From Solimicrobium sp040544425 (GTDB lineage Bacteria > Pseudomonadota > Gammaproteobacteria > Burkholderiales > Burkholderiaceae_D), in the NCBI GenBank assembly GCA_040544425.1, contig JBEONO010000012.1, positions 62,001 to 126,000 of the forward strand: a stretch of DNA of 64,000 bases, written 5' to 3'. Of the stretch, positions 21,765-31,303 are shown in pieces. Below the pieces are notes generated by a model. It searched no databases. It had not been told where the DNA came from and worked only from the letters and a program-made list of their open reading frames with translations. The stretch's first letter is position 1. Each line of letters starts with the position of its first letter. Made by a program: the position numbers and the translations under genes.

Positions 21765-23096
21765 TTATTCGGCATCCGGCAATTTCAACATACCTGTGTG
21801 GTAGTTGTACTCGTACATCTCGCCATACCGTCCCCACTCCACCGCTACTTCGAGCATTTGCTGGGCTTCTTCCGCAGTGAGGAATTCTTCCAGCAGATTG
21901 AGGAATGGTTCCTTGCGAATTTCGCCGGATTTTTCCATTTTCAGACTGTGATGAATACGCGCCGCGAGTGGCACGTTTTGCAGCAGTTGCTGGCCAAACA
22001 AATGTTTGCGGAACGCCTGGTCGGCCTGACAATAACGCTGACCGAGACTGGTTAAATGAATATCGCCGTGCTCAATGTGCACCAGGCCGATCAGGCGCAG
22101 GGCTTCATAAACCGGGAACAGATCATCATCAGACAGTCCGGCTTCTTCGGCCAGTTTCGGCAAGTCGGCCCGACCATTGAACGGTTCATCGGCCAGCAGC
22201 TCCAGCAAACCTTCCATCTGACTGATTTCAGCCTCAGGCAAACGATAGGCCTGATTTTGCGCGCTGGTCTGACCGGCCACATCGGTATGCACCGGCGTGG
22301 TGGTCATCTGGGTGTACACCTCGTCGATCAAGGCCCGCACTTCCGGCATTTCTTCGGAGCGATCACGCGGCAGGGAGACTTTGATTTCGGAACGGACACG
22401 ACCCGGATCGCTGGAAAATATCAGGATCCGATCCGCCATCATCACGGCTTCTTCAATATTATGCGAGACAATCAAAATCCCTTTCATGGGAGTTTTTTTG
22501 CTTTCCCATAATTCCAGCATGTCGTTCCGCAGCGTCTCGCCAGTCAACACGTCCAGCGCTGAAAACGCTTCGTCCATCAACAGAATGTCGGGCTTCATCA
22601 CCAGTGCCCGTGCAATGCCAACCCGTTGTTTCATCCCGCCTGACAGCTCGCGCGGTAACGCGCCTTCAAAACCGGCCAGACCAATCATTTCGATTGCCGC
22701 TTCAGCCTGTTCGGCTCGTTCCTCTTTGCTGATCCCCTGCGCTTCCAATCCAAGCTCGACATTTTGCTGGACGGTCAACCAGGGAAACAGTGCGAACGAC
22801 TGAAAGACCATGGCAATGCCGCGCGCAGGTCCGAACAGTTGTTGGTCGCGATATTTCACTACACCTTTATCGGCGGGCAAAAGACCGGCCATGATCCGCA
22901 ATAAGGTCGACTTGCCTGAACCTGACTTGCCCAGCAACGCGACTATTTCTCCCTCCTTGAGGGTGAAATCGACACCTTCCAGGACGACGCGTTCTGATCC
23001 GTCGGCGGTCCTGAAATTTTTGCTCACACCGCTTAAATGAATTAAGGACAGCCCCTGCACGGTTGGTGCCGCCACTTCCAATATATCTTGAGTCAT
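21765..23096 (-). CDS. ABC transporter ATPase, nitrate/sulfonate-type, with AAA-associated C-terminal domain
   Basis: The first 250 residues form an ABC ATPase of the nitrate/sulfonate/taurine class. Walker A is GKSGSGKSTLL (about residue 56), the Q-loop is FQSFALFPW, the signature LSGGMKQRVGIARAL and Walker B ILLMDEAFSALD, with a switch histidine in IVSHNIEEA. Residues from about 275 to 443 are a winged-helix-like AAA-associated C-terminal domain, probably regulatory. It pairs with the permease gene 47 bp upstream. No substrate-binding protein gene is nearby, so the substrate is unknown. Confidence 0.9.
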   Translation of the reverse strand: MTQDILEVAAPTVQGLSLIHLSGVSKNFRTADGSERVVLEGVDFTLKEGEIVALLGKSGSGKSTLLRIMAGLLPADKGVVKYRDQQLFGPARGIAMVFQSFALFPWLTVQQNVELGLEAQGISKEERAEQAEAAIEMIGLAGFEGALPRELSGGMKQRVGIARALVMKPDILLMDEAFSALDVLTGETLRNDMLELWESKKTPMKGILIVSHNIEEAVMMADRILIFSSDPGRVRSEIKVSLPRDRSEEMPEVRALIDEVYTQMTTTPVHTDVAGQTSAQNQAYRLPEAEISQMEGLLELLADEPFNGRADLPKLAEEAGLSDDDLFPVYEALRLIGLVHIEHGDIHLTSLGQRYCQADQAFRKHLFGQQLLQNVPLAARIHHSLKMEKSGEIRKEPFLNLLEEFLTAEEAQQMLEVAVEWGRYGEMYEYNYHTGMLKLPDAE

Positions 23097-23143
23097 TGTT
23101 GCACCTTCATTGTTTATCTGATGTTGTTGGCTTCACTGATCAC

Positions 23144-24886
23144 TCAGAATGACATTTTTTCTTCGGCTATCGCATACAGTCTGCGCCAGATAAAACGATT
23201 ACAGGCGACGACGAAGAAACACATCACTGAAATGCCCAGGGCGACGCGTGGAAAATCGCCGGAGGCGGTGACTTCTGCAATATAACTACCCAGACCCTTG
23301 GCGGTTAAAGTATTGGGTCCCCACGACACATATTCGGAAACGATGCTGGCATTCCAGGAACCACCGGACGCGGTAATCGCACCGGTAACAAAACTTGGGA
23401 ACACGGCTGGCAGCAGAAACCGTTTCCAGCGCAACCAGCCAGTCAGTCCAAAATTATCTGCCGCATAAACCAATTCAGTCGGGATGATGCTGGCACCGGC
23501 AATCACATTAAACAAGATGTACCACTGCGTTCCAAATACCATTAGCGGCGTCAGCCAGATATCGGGATTCAAATGAAACTTGACCAGAACGATGACGACC
23601 AGCGGGAACAAAAAATTGACCGGAAATGCTGCCATAAATTGTGCCACCGGCTGCAGTCGCTCCGAATACTTTGGGTTCAGTCCAATCTTCACACCAATCG
23701 GTACCCAGATCAATGACGCCAGGGCGATCATCACCGTAACCCGGATCAGTGTCAGGATGCCGAGCCAAAATACCCGAAGCACCTCACCCAGGCCAACCGC
23801 ATGATGGATGTAGTTGCCGATCTCCCAGATCGCAAATATCACCAGGCCGGCAATGACTGCATCGCTGACCCGTTCAAACGTTGGATTAATACGTTCCGGG
23901 CGTGCCATGATGGAAGTGCCATCATAATTTTTCTTGAACAGCAGCAAACCACGTTCAAAGTAATTCATGGCCCGCGCAGTGATCCCCTGCACGGAATTGG
24001 TACGCCGCAACAAGGTAAGAAACCAGGACTCCTGCCCTCCCTGATCCCCGGTTTGTTCATATTTGAATTTATTTGCCCAGGCGATCAAGGGCCTGAAAAA
24101 CAATTGGTCGTACATCAAAATACCAATCAACATCGCAAGGATTGCCCAACCCATGGCGATATAGTTTTCTTGATTGATGGCGTAAGAAATATACGAGCCA
24201 ATGCCAGGCAGTTTGATATCGTGATTGTTGACCGTAATGGTTTCGCATGCGACCACAAAGAACCAGCCGCCTGACATGGACATCATCATATTCCACAACA
24301 ATGCCGGCATTGCATAGGGTAGTTCCAGACGCCAGAAACGCTGCCAGGCCGACAGGTGAAAAATCCGCGCCGCTTCACGCAGATCAGAAGGCACCGTGCG
24401 CATCGACTGATACATGCTGAAAGCCATGTTCCAGGCCTGCGAGGTAAAAATAGCGAAAATGGCAGCACATTCAACCCCTAACAGACTGCCGGGAAATAAT
24501 GCAATGAACGCCGTGATCACGATCGTCAGGTACCCCAAGACTGGTATGGACTGCAAAATATCCAGTGCCGGCACCATGATTTTTTCAGCCAGTCGATAAC
24601 GCGCTGCCAATGCCGCAAATACAAAACTGAAAATCAAGGACAGAAATAATGCTGCCATCATTCTTAATGTGGTGCGCAGCAGGTAATAAGGTAAGTACAG
24701 GGGATCCAGCGTAATTTCCAGCGGCATCCCGACCTCATACGGCGAAGTCATTTGAGAGGCGCCAAAAGCCATGAAAAAAACTATCCCGAGGATGATCGGC
24801 ATCGCCATCCAATCCCAGCGATTGGGTTGATGGTACACAGCATTAATGCGTTGCCAGGCCTGTCCGGTAAATTGGGAGTGTTCCAT
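23144..24886 (-). CDS. ABC transporter permease, two fused permease domains
   Basis: The 580-residue protein contains two binding-protein-dependent permease domains in one chain. The EAA loops that dock the ATPase are visible twice: LREAARIFHLSAWQRFW near residue 185 and VYAADNFGLTGWLRWKRF near residue 480. At least ten hydrophobic segments are present. Nitrate/sulfonate importers usually use two separate permease copies, so this fusion would supply the whole membrane pore. It starts the permease-ATPase pair and lies divergent from nothing; the gap to the aldehyde dehydrogenase is about 170 bp. Confidence 0.9.
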   Translation of the reverse strand: MEHSQFTGQAWQRINAVYHQPNRWDWMAMPIILGIVFFMAFGASQMTSPYEVGMPLEITLDPLYLPYYLLRTTLRMMAALFLSLIFSFVFAALAARYRLAEKIMVPALDILQSIPVLGYLTIVITAFIALFPGSLLGVECAAIFAIFTSQAWNMAFSMYQSMRTVPSDLREAARIFHLSAWQRFWRLELPYAMPALLWNMMMSMSGGWFFVVACETITVNNHDIKLPGIGSYISYAINQENYIAMGWAILAMLIGILMYDQLFFRPLIAWANKFKYEQTGDQGGQESWFLTLLRRTNSVQGITARAMNYFERGLLLFKKNYDGTSIMARPERINPTFERVSDAVIAGLVIFAIWEIGNYIHHAVGLGEVLRVFWLGILTLIRVTVMIALASLIWVPIGVKIGLNPKYSERLQPVAQFMAAFPVNFLFPLVVIVLVKFHLNPDIWLTPLMVFGTQWYILFNVIAGASIIPTELVYAADNFGLTGWLRWKRFLLPAVFPSFVTGAITASGGSWNASIVSEYVSWGPNTLTAKGLGSYIAEVTASGDFPRVALGISVMCFFVVACNRFIWRRLYAIAEEKMSF

Positions 24887-25058
24887 GTGAATTCTTTGCG
24901 TAAGGCGATCTGTGGGGACTACAGAGCTGGTTAGAATTGCAATGCTTTAACGAAGCGCAATTATCCACTTTTTCAACTCGTTGTGGCGCTTAAAAAAGAG
25001 AAATAAGCTGAATTTGTGTGGCTGATACTGATCAACTCTGGACGCCAGACCACCGACC

Positions 25059-26447
25059 CTACCAAATTCGCATGTGATAAGACTTCACTCTGGTTAATTG
25101 CTCGAAACCCAAATAACTTGAAGATACGCCGCGCCCACTTTGTTTGACACCGCTCCAGGCCAGCGCCGGATCTTGATAATCGCAGCGATTCATTAACCAG
25201 GTTCCGGTTTGGACCTGTGCGCCAATCTGCATGGCGACGTCAAAATCCTGCGTGAACACCGAAGCGCTTAAGCCATAATCACAATCATTCATCAGTTCGA
25301 TGGCCTGCTGGTCATCATTGACTGGCATGACCCCAAAAACCGGTCCGAAGCAATCTTCCTGCATGATCTTCATCTCGTGCGTGGCATTGGCTAAAATTTT
25401 TGGTCCCATGTACGAGGTGTGAATATCATCCATCGGATACTTACCATGCGCGATCAAATTTGTTGCGCCCAGACTCATCGATTGTCCAACAATCTCACGC
25501 ACCGTCGTTGCGGCTGCCAGTCGTACCAATGGACCCAGTGTTGTGGCCATATCCAATGGATTGCCCAGCACGTATTTTTCGGTCGCGACCACTGCGCGGT
25601 TCAGAAATTCCTGATACCGCGACTGGTGCACGTATACGCGCTGCACGCCGCTGCATGACTGGCCCGAATTAAAGAATGCGCCCTCCACCACGGCTTCGAC
25701 AGCCTTGTCGAGCTCGGCATCGGCTCTGATGTATGCCGGGTCGACCCCGCTCAATTCCAGACCGACGCCGATGCAGCGCCCCAATTCAATCTGTTCCACC
25801 ATCAAACCGCTGCTGCTGCTGCCGACAAAGCTCAAAAAATTGATTTCCGGTGCTTTCATGATCAGGCGCGTATCCGCGTGTGAAGTATGCACATATTGCA
25901 GCACACCATCGGGCACACCGGCATCATGAAACGCTTCCACCAGCCGCTCCGAAACCAGCGGAGTCTGCGAGGAATGGCGCAACACAACGGTATTGCCGGA
26001 TAACAGTGCCGTAATCAAGGTATTCACACAGGTTGCAAGAGGAAAGTTCCAGGGTGCGATGATAAATACGACACCGTGCGGTTCGCGACGCATCAGCCGA
26101 TGCAAACCGTTGACCGCTGTCGGCATGACATCAGCCAGCGCAGTTTCGGCGATCGAGATCAAATGCAGGGCGCATTCTTCGAACGTATTCACTTCATTGG
26201 GGGTAAAGCAGATCGGGCGCCCCATCTGGCGGGTAATTTCTTCAGCAATGCCGGCCTTCGATTCCATCAGAGAGGCAACGGCGTGCCGAATGTGCGCACA
26301 ACGTTCCGCTACGGGGAGCTTGCTCCATTTGCGTTGCGCAAAGGTCGCTTTCGATAAAACCGCCTGAATTTCCGAACTGTTGGCGCAGCGGCGTTGCACC
26401 AGAACGCTGCCGTCTATCGGGCTAATCGTGCTGATGTCTCTAAGCAT
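25059..26447 (-). CDS. NAD(P)-dependent aldehyde dehydrogenase
   Basis: An aldehyde dehydrogenase of 462 residues from the ATG at 26447, which has an AAGGAA Shine-Dalgarno. Visible features are the coenzyme-binding VFIIAPWNFPLA near residue 138, the catalytic-glutamate region VGLELSGVDPAYI near residue 235, and the nucleophile in FFNSGQSCSGVQRVYV near residue 270. The usual ELGG is ELSG here. It most resembles short succinate-semialdehyde-type enzymes, but the aldehyde cannot be named. It is divergent from the methylase gene at 26599 across a 151-bp gap. Confidence 0.88.
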   Translation of the reverse strand: MLRDISTISPIDGSVLVQRRCANSSEIQAVLSKATFAQRKWSKLPVAERCAHIRHAVASLMESKAGIAEEITRQMGRPICFTPNEVNTFEECALHLISIAETALADVMPTAVNGLHRLMRREPHGVVFIIAPWNFPLATCVNTLITALLSGNTVVLRHSSQTPLVSERLVEAFHDAGVPDGVLQYVHTSHADTRLIMKAPEINFLSFVGSSSSGLMVEQIELGRCIGVGLELSGVDPAYIRADAELDKAVEAVVEGAFFNSGQSCSGVQRVYVHQSRYQEFLNRAVVATEKYVLGNPLDMATTLGPLVRLAAATTVREIVGQSMSLGATNLIAHGKYPMDDIHTSYMGPKILANATHEMKIMQEDCFGPVFGVMPVNDDQQAIELMNDCDYGLSASVFTQDFDVAMQIGAQVQTGTWLMNRCDYQDPALAWSGVKQSGRGVSSSYLGFEQLTRVKSYHMRIW

Positions 26448-26598
26448 ATTGTGTTCCTTGTCATTTGAAAAACAGTTTTCACAGCAAACAGCTGCCTGAT
26501 TCACTGTAGGACACGGCAATTCAATTAGCAATCATTGATAGTCAGGAAGGCAGCAATAGGCTCTATAATCTAGTCCCCTTTCGTATCCTTTCCGAATA

Positions 26599-27348
26599 AT
26601 GCAAACCGGCACTCTGTATTTACTTCCCAATACGCTGGGCATAGCGCATCCGACCCAACCCTTGTTTGACGTGATCCCCGTCGAGGTGCAAAAGACCACG
26701 GCCGTGCTGACCCATTTTATTGCTGAAAATGCAAAGACCACCCGTGCTTACCTGAAACTGGTCAATGCCAATTACCGGATGGCGCTGCCGCTGCAGGAAA
26801 TCCAGATCAGTGAACTTAATGTCAATACCAAAGAATCGGAATTGGGCGGATTGCTTGCGCCGCTGTTAGCGGGTCACGATGTCGGACTGATCTCCGAAGC
26901 AGGTGTTCCGGCGGTAGCCGATCCTGGCGCAAACCTGGTACGTTTGGCGCATCAGAAAAATATTCTGGTACGACCACTGGTTGGACCTTCTTCGCTGTTG
27001 TTATCGGTGATGGCCAGTGGCCTGAACGGACAAAGCTTTGCCTTCAATGGCTATCTGCCGACCGATGCCAGCCAGCGCAGCAAACGGATACAGGAACTCG
27101 AAGCGCGCTCGCGCAAAGAAAAGCAGACGCAACTGTTTATTGAAACGCCTTATCGGAATGCGGCTTTGCTGGAAGCTTTGTGTCAGGCCTGCCAACCGAC
27201 GACTCAGTTATGCGTGGCGACCGACCTGACCCTGGCGGAAGAGTCGATTCAGACCAGATCAGTCGGTCAATGGTCTGAATTGATCGCTATAGGGAAACTG
27301 CCCGAGTTTAATAAAAAGCCGACTGTGTTTTTATTTCTTGCTCAGTAA
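26599..27348 (+). CDS. RsmI-like SAM-dependent methyltransferase
   Basis: The 249-residue protein belongs to the tetrapyrrole-methylase superfamily. It has TLYLLPNTLG at the N-terminus, VGLISEAGVPAVADPGANLV in the centre, the SAM-binding VGPSSLLLSVMASGLNGQSFAFNGYLP-like region, and FIETPYRN. This is the group related to RsmI, which 2'-O-methylates C1402 of 16S rRNA. The sequence departs from canonical RsmI at the N-terminus, so it is more likely the paralogue seen in betaproteobacteria. The substrate is unproven. Confidence 0.8.
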   Translation: MQTGTLYLLPNTLGIAHPTQPLFDVIPVEVQKTTAVLTHFIAENAKTTRAYLKLVNANYRMALPLQEIQISELNVNTKESELGGLLAPLLAGHDVGLISEAGVPAVADPGANLVRLAHQKNILVRPLVGPSSLLLSVMASGLNGQSFAFNGYLPTDASQRSKRIQELEARSRKEKQTQLFIETPYRNAALLEALCQACQPTTQLCVATDLTLAEESIQTRSVGQWSELIAIGKLPEFNKKPTVFLFLAQ

Positions 27349-27400
27349 ATACTTCGATGGTTTACCGTTCGCACGTTAGAGCTGAAAGCTGGGACTGGCC

Positions 27401-27433
27401 TTGCCGTTTTTTTTGCATTACGTATAATACGTA
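27401..27433 (+). promoter_or_regulatory. Promoter and palindromic operator of the toxin-antitoxin pair
   Basis: TTGCCG (27401-27406) and TATAAT (27423-27428) are separated by 16 bp and look like a good sigma-70 promoter. A perfect palindrome, TACGTAT-A-ATACGTA at 27419-27433, covers the -10 box. Binding of the antitoxin or toxin-antitoxin complex there would block RNA polymerase, the usual autoregulation of such operons. The antitoxin ATG follows 28 bases later with a GAGGTGA Shine-Dalgarno. Confidence 0.75.
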
Positions 27434-27461
27434 TCATTACACAAATTACAGAGGTGAACTA

Positions 27462-27719
27462 ATGCAAACAATTAGTGCCACAGACTTGGCAAGAAATACT
27501 CGTCAAATTCTCGATAGGGTCGTAAGCCAGGGCGAATCGATTGCAGTTGAACGCAACAACACGATGGTGGCCAAGATTGTGCCACCAGAGACGACAATGA
27601 CTGCTGTTCAGGCGCTGTCCGGCCTCACGTTACCAATACTGACCCTGGCACAGGCAAAATCCTGGCTCAAAGACAGCCGGGGCGAATTCGATCAAACGGT
27701 TCGCAATCCATGGGAGTAA
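27462..27719 (+). CDS. Phd/YefM-type antitoxin
   Basis: An 85-residue antitoxin beginning MQTISATDLARNTRQILDRV, the N-terminal DNA-binding fold of Phd/YefM proteins (short strand, then helices, then ...GESIAVERNNTMVAKIVP). The C-terminal half (about residues 45-85) should be the flexible toxin-binding tail. The stop codon overlaps the toxin start by 10 bases, implying translational coupling. I chose the ATG at 27462 because of the GAGGTGA ribosome binding site; an upstream in-frame ATG gives 35 extra residues that run through the promoter. Confidence 0.88.
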   Translation: MQTISATDLARNTRQILDRVVSQGESIAVERNNTMVAKIVPPETTMTAVQALSGLTLPILTLAQAKSWLKDSRGEFDQTVRNPWE

Positions 27720-28147
27720 TTTTTGACAGCTGCATATGGGTTGGACTTGCGTCTGGCCAAATTGATCAGGTTACTGTCACTGATGCCGCTGGTGATGCTG
27801 CGATTTTCACGTCAGTGATTACGCTGGGTGAATTGAACTTTGGAATAGAAGCGTGTACCAATCCCAGTGAACGCGCGCTGCGCGCGGCATATTTCCGACA
27901 AATCGAAGGTAGACCCGTTCTGGAAATTTCAAAGCACACCGCCGCAGCATTCGGCATTTTAGCCGCCGCAGTCAAGCATGCGGGACGATCCCCCAGACCT
28001 CGCTACAACGACCTTTGGATTGCAGCGCAGGCAATCGAACATGGATATGTTTTGCTTACACTCAACGGCAATGACTTCAAAGAACTGCCGGGCCTGCAAA
28101 TTCTGACACTAGTGCCGAATCCAAAGTCAAAAAGCAAATCAAAGTAA
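27710..28147 (+). CDS. PIN-domain ribonuclease toxin (VapC-like)
   Basis: The 145-residue protein has the PIN-domain acidic residues: Asp in MGVIFDSCIWVGL, Glu in ITLGELNFGIE, Asp in RYNDLWIAAQAIEHG and a C-terminal TLNGNDFKEL. PIN toxins cleave RNA, often initiator tRNA or rRNA loops, but the target here cannot be read. The C-terminus ends in a Lys/Ser-rich tail (PKSKSKSK). The pair is a small plus-strand insertion in a minus-strand core region, suggesting past acquisition. Confidence 0.88.
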   Translation: MGVIFDSCIWVGLASGQIDQVTVTDAAGDAAIFTSVITLGELNFGIEACTNPSERALRAAYFRQIEGRPVLEISKHTAAAFGILAAAVKHAGRSPRPRYNDLWIAAQAIEHGYVLLTLNGNDFKELPGLQILTLVPNPKSKSKSK

Positions 28148-28224
28148 ATAAGTCTTGATCTGCCTCTTAATTTAGTACGGACCCAATATCCAAACCTCAA
28201 CTAAGGCCCTTGCAAATTAATGCT

Positions 28225-29826
28225 TCACGCCTCAATACCCTGACTGTTCAAATACTCTTCATACGTTCCCTGAAAATCAATAATCTCACCATCTTTGATT
28301 TCCAGAATACGTGTCGCCAAACTCGAGACAAACTCACGGTCATGCGAGACGAATATCAAGGTGCCGGCATATTTTTCCAGCGCGATATTGAGTGACTCAA
28401 TCGACTCCATATCCATATGATTGGTCGGTTCATCGAGCAATAAAACATTATGACGACCGAGCATTAATTTCCCGTACATCATCCGGCCCTTTTCACCGCC
28501 GGACAATACCTGTACCGATTTTTTAACGTCGTCACCACCGAACAGCAGACGACCCAGAATCGAACGCACCGCCTGATCATCATCGCCTTCCTGAGTCCAG
28601 TCACCGATCCAGTCAGTCAGCACTTTGCCGTTGGCAAATTCTTCAGTCGGATCCTGGGGCATATAACCCGGGTTGGCATTTTCTGCCCATTTCACTAATC
28701 CCGAATCCGGTTGCAGTCGCGCCGCTTCCCCAACGATGCAGCGAATCAGCGTGGTCTTGCCGGCACCGTTTGCGCCAATAATAGCGATCCGCTCTCCGGC
28801 TTCCACATTAAAACTGACGTTCTTGAACAGCGGATAATCATAAGCTTTGGAAATGCCCTGCACTTCCACGGCCAGACGATGCAATTTCTTTTCGCCTTCA
28901 AAACGAATATACGGATTTTGACGGCTGGACGGCTTGATATCTTCAATCTTGATTTTTTCGATTTGTTTTGCGCGCGAGGTTGCCTGCCGCGCCTTGGATT
29001 TATTGGCCGAAAACCGGCGCACGAAATCCTGCAGTTCGGCGACCTTGTCCTTGGCCTTGGCATTGTTGGACAGCTGCTGGGCACGCGCCTGGGATGAAGC
29101 CAGCATATATTCGTCGTAATTGCCCGGATAGACTTTCAAGGTGCCGAAATCCATATCAGCCATATGTGTACAGACCTGGTTCAGAAAATGGCGATCATGC
29201 GAAATAATGATCATGGTCGAATTGCGCTGATTCAAAACATCTTCCAGCCAACGGATGGTATTGATATCCAGATTATTGGTTGGCTCGTCCAGCAACAAAA
29301 TATCCGGATTGGAAAACAGAGCCTGTGCCAGCAATACGCGCAATTTCCAGCCGGGGGCGATTTCACTCATCGGGCCCTGATGCTGGGCGATTTCGATTCC
29401 CGCCCCCATCAGAATTTCACTGGCGCGCGATTCGGCGGTGTAACCGTCATATTCCGCGAACCTGGCTTCCAGATCTGCCGCGCGCATATAGTCGTCATCA
29501 GTTGCATCCGGCTTGGCGTACAGCGCGTCGCGTTCGGTCATGGCCGCCCACATTTCGACGTGCCCCATCATGACGACGTCCAGCACGCGCATCTCTTCGT
29601 ATGCAAACTGGTTCTGCCCCAATTTACCCAGACGTTCGCCGACGTCCAGCATCACAGTGCCGGAACTTGGCTCGAGATCGCCGCCCAGGATTTTCATGAA
29701 CGTCGATTTTCCGCAACCATTGGCACCAATCAAACCATAACGGTTCCCGTCACCAAATTTAACGGAAATATTTTCAAACAATGGCTTGGCGCCAAACTGC
29801 ATCGTGATGTTTGCGGTGGATAGCAC
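28225..29826 (-). CDS. ybiT: ABC-F family ATPase, YbiT-like
   Basis: A 533-residue soluble protein with two ABC ATPase domains and no membrane segments. It begins MLSTANITMQFGAKPLFENIS. Walker A motifs are GANGCGKSTFMK (about residue 35) and GANGAGKTTLIR (about residue 350). Signatures are the first-domain region before LLLDEPTNNLDI and, in the second domain, LSGGEKGRMMYGKLML followed by LLLDEPTNHMDM. ABC-F proteins act on the ribosome. The sequence and the linker length (about residues 230-300) match the YbiT subgroup best. Confidence 0.88.
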   Translation of the reverse strand: MLSTANITMQFGAKPLFENISVKFGDGNRYGLIGANGCGKSTFMKILGGDLEPSSGTVMLDVGERLGKLGQNQFAYEEMRVLDVVMMGHVEMWAAMTERDALYAKPDATDDDYMRAADLEARFAEYDGYTAESRASEILMGAGIEIAQHQGPMSEIAPGWKLRVLLAQALFSNPDILLLDEPTNNLDINTIRWLEDVLNQRNSTMIIISHDRHFLNQVCTHMADMDFGTLKVYPGNYDEYMLASSQARAQQLSNNAKAKDKVAELQDFVRRFSANKSKARQATSRAKQIEKIKIEDIKPSSRQNPYIRFEGEKKLHRLAVEVQGISKAYDYPLFKNVSFNVEAGERIAIIGANGAGKTTLIRCIVGEAARLQPDSGLVKWAENANPGYMPQDPTEEFANGKVLTDWIGDWTQEGDDDQAVRSILGRLLFGGDDVKKSVQVLSGGEKGRMMYGKLMLGRHNVLLLDEPTNHMDMESIESLNIALEKYAGTLIFVSHDREFVSSLATRILEIKDGEIIDFQGTYEEYLNSQGIEA

Positions 29827-29892
29827 GGAATACCTTTACGAGAGAAGAATGTACAAAAAAGTGTGGCGCGAATTATAGCAGTTTTGACTGTG

Positions 29893-30807
29893 CTATTTTG
29901 CCTGAATATTAGGCAGTTGCGGATAATCGGTAAATTCGAATATGAGTTGTTTTGCATCACTTCTGATGGTCACCGGAGCACCGACCGGCATAGTGACTTT
30001 GTTGGGGCAATGACCAAACGGCAAACCGGTGATGACAGGAATTCCAATTTTGCTGCGAATATAGCTGAGCATACTGTTAAAGTCATAACCATTGTCATAT
30101 TCGGTTGGACGGTAATTGCTGAAATGCCCCAGCACCAGGGCCTTTTGTCTGGCCAATATCCCGGCCAGATGCAATTGCAGGATCATCCGCTCAACCCGGT
30201 ACGGATTTTCATTCACGTCTTCAATAAACAGGATGCCGCCGTCAATCTCAGGCATGAACTGGCTGCCCACCAGATGGGTCACCATGGCCAGGTTACCCCC
30301 CCAGAATATGCCTTCGACGGTTACGGTTGGATTGTTTTCAGGATTGCCATGGAAGCTGAATCTATCCCCGGTTAAACAATTCTCAAAATGCTGAAATGTA
30401 ATCTCTTGCTCAATTTCAGAACCAAAATCGTCATACAGCATCGGGCCGGCGAAACTGATTTTGCCGGTCTTGGCCAGCAAGCCCAAATGAAACGGGGTAA
30501 AGTCGCTAAAGCCAACAAACAGTTTGCCGCTGTCTGCCATCCGCTCAAAATCAATTTGCTCCAGGATGCGCGACAATCCATATCCACCACGCAGTGCCAT
30601 GACCACATCCACTTCAGGATCGCTGGCAGCATGGTTCAGCTGCGCCAGACGGATCGCTTCATCAGCGGAAAAGCGCAGATATTTCGATTGCGGATCGACC
30701 AGATTTTTTACTGCCCAACCGCGCGCTTCGAGACGCTCGATCGCGCGAATCACGTAATCTGGTTTTGGGGCATACGCACTCGGCGCAACGATGGCAATAG
30801 TTGGCAT
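29893..30807 (-). CDS. ldcA: LD-carboxypeptidase
   Basis: LdcA removes the terminal D-alanine from tetrapeptides in murein recycling. The 304-residue protein (ATG at 30807) begins MPTIAIVAPSAYAP. It has the nucleophilic-serine region MALRGGYGLSRILEQID near residue 75, KLFVGFSDFTPFHLGLLAKTG-type sequence near residue 105, and ILFIEDVNENPYRVERM with the conserved glutamate near residue 205. It ends 1 bp before the tadA stop, so the two genes are closely coupled. A longer frame upstream overlaps tadA and is not favoured. Confidence 0.92.
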   Translation of the reverse strand: MPTIAIVAPSAYAPKPDYVIRAIERLEARGWAVKNLVDPQSKYLRFSADEAIRLAQLNHAASDPEVDVVMALRGGYGLSRILEQIDFERMADSGKLFVGFSDFTPFHLGLLAKTGKISFAGPMLYDDFGSEIEQEITFQHFENCLTGDRFSFHGNPENNPTVTVEGIFWGGNLAMVTHLVGSQFMPEIDGGILFIEDVNENPYRVERMILQLHLAGILARQKALVLGHFSNYRPTEYDNGYDFNSMLSYIRSKIGIPVITGLPFGHCPNKVTMPVGAPVTIRSDAKQLIFEFTDYPQLPNIQAK

Positions 30808-30808
30808 G

Positions 30809-31303
30809 TTAACCCGGTGATTTTTTTTGTAAGCGACGTTGGGCAAAGAATCCGCTGAGTAATTGACTGCATTCATCGGCCAGCACACCGCCGGCGACGC
30901 TCGTATGATGGTTCAACTGCGCTTGCGCAAACAGGTTCATCACCGAACCGGCGACACCCGTTTTAGGATCGGCTGCGCCGTAGACGACCCGTTCCAGCCG
31001 TGCGTGCATCATTGCCCCGGCACACATCGCACAGGGCTCGAGAGTCACATACATGGTGCAGCCAGGCAGTCGATAATTTTCAAGCGCAACCGCGGCACCA
31101 CGCAATGCCTGCATCTCAGCGTGAGCACTGGGATCATGTAACTCGATCGGATGATTAAATCCACTTGCAACGACAATCCCATCCTTGACCAGTACGGCAC
31201 CGACAGGCACTTCTCCTGCCAGGGATGCCAGATGCGCCTGCTGGAGTGCCAGGTGCATAAAATAGTCATCATTCGACAATTCAGCTGCGGACGCTGTCAT
31301 CAT
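30809..31303 (-). CDS. tadA: tRNA-specific adenosine deaminase
   Basis: TadA converts A34 to inosine in tRNA-Arg(ACG). The 164-residue protein has the zinc-deaminase motif HAEMQAL (with the catalytic Glu) near residue 61 and PCAMCAGAMMHAR near residue 91, plus the substrate-loop sequence GAADPKTGVAGS. I start it at the first of two adjacent ATGs (31303); the frame is open further upstream but overlaps queD with unrelated sequence. The gene overlaps the queD 3' end by 23 bases. Confidence 0.93.
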   Translation of the reverse strand: MMTASAAELSNDDYFMHLALQQAHLASLAGEVPVGAVLVKDGIVVASGFNHPIELHDPSAHAEMQALRGAAVALENYRLPGCTMYVTLEPCAMCAGAMMHARLERVVYGAADPKTGVAGSVMNLFAQAQLNHHTSVAGGVLADECSQLLSGFFAQRRLQKKSPG

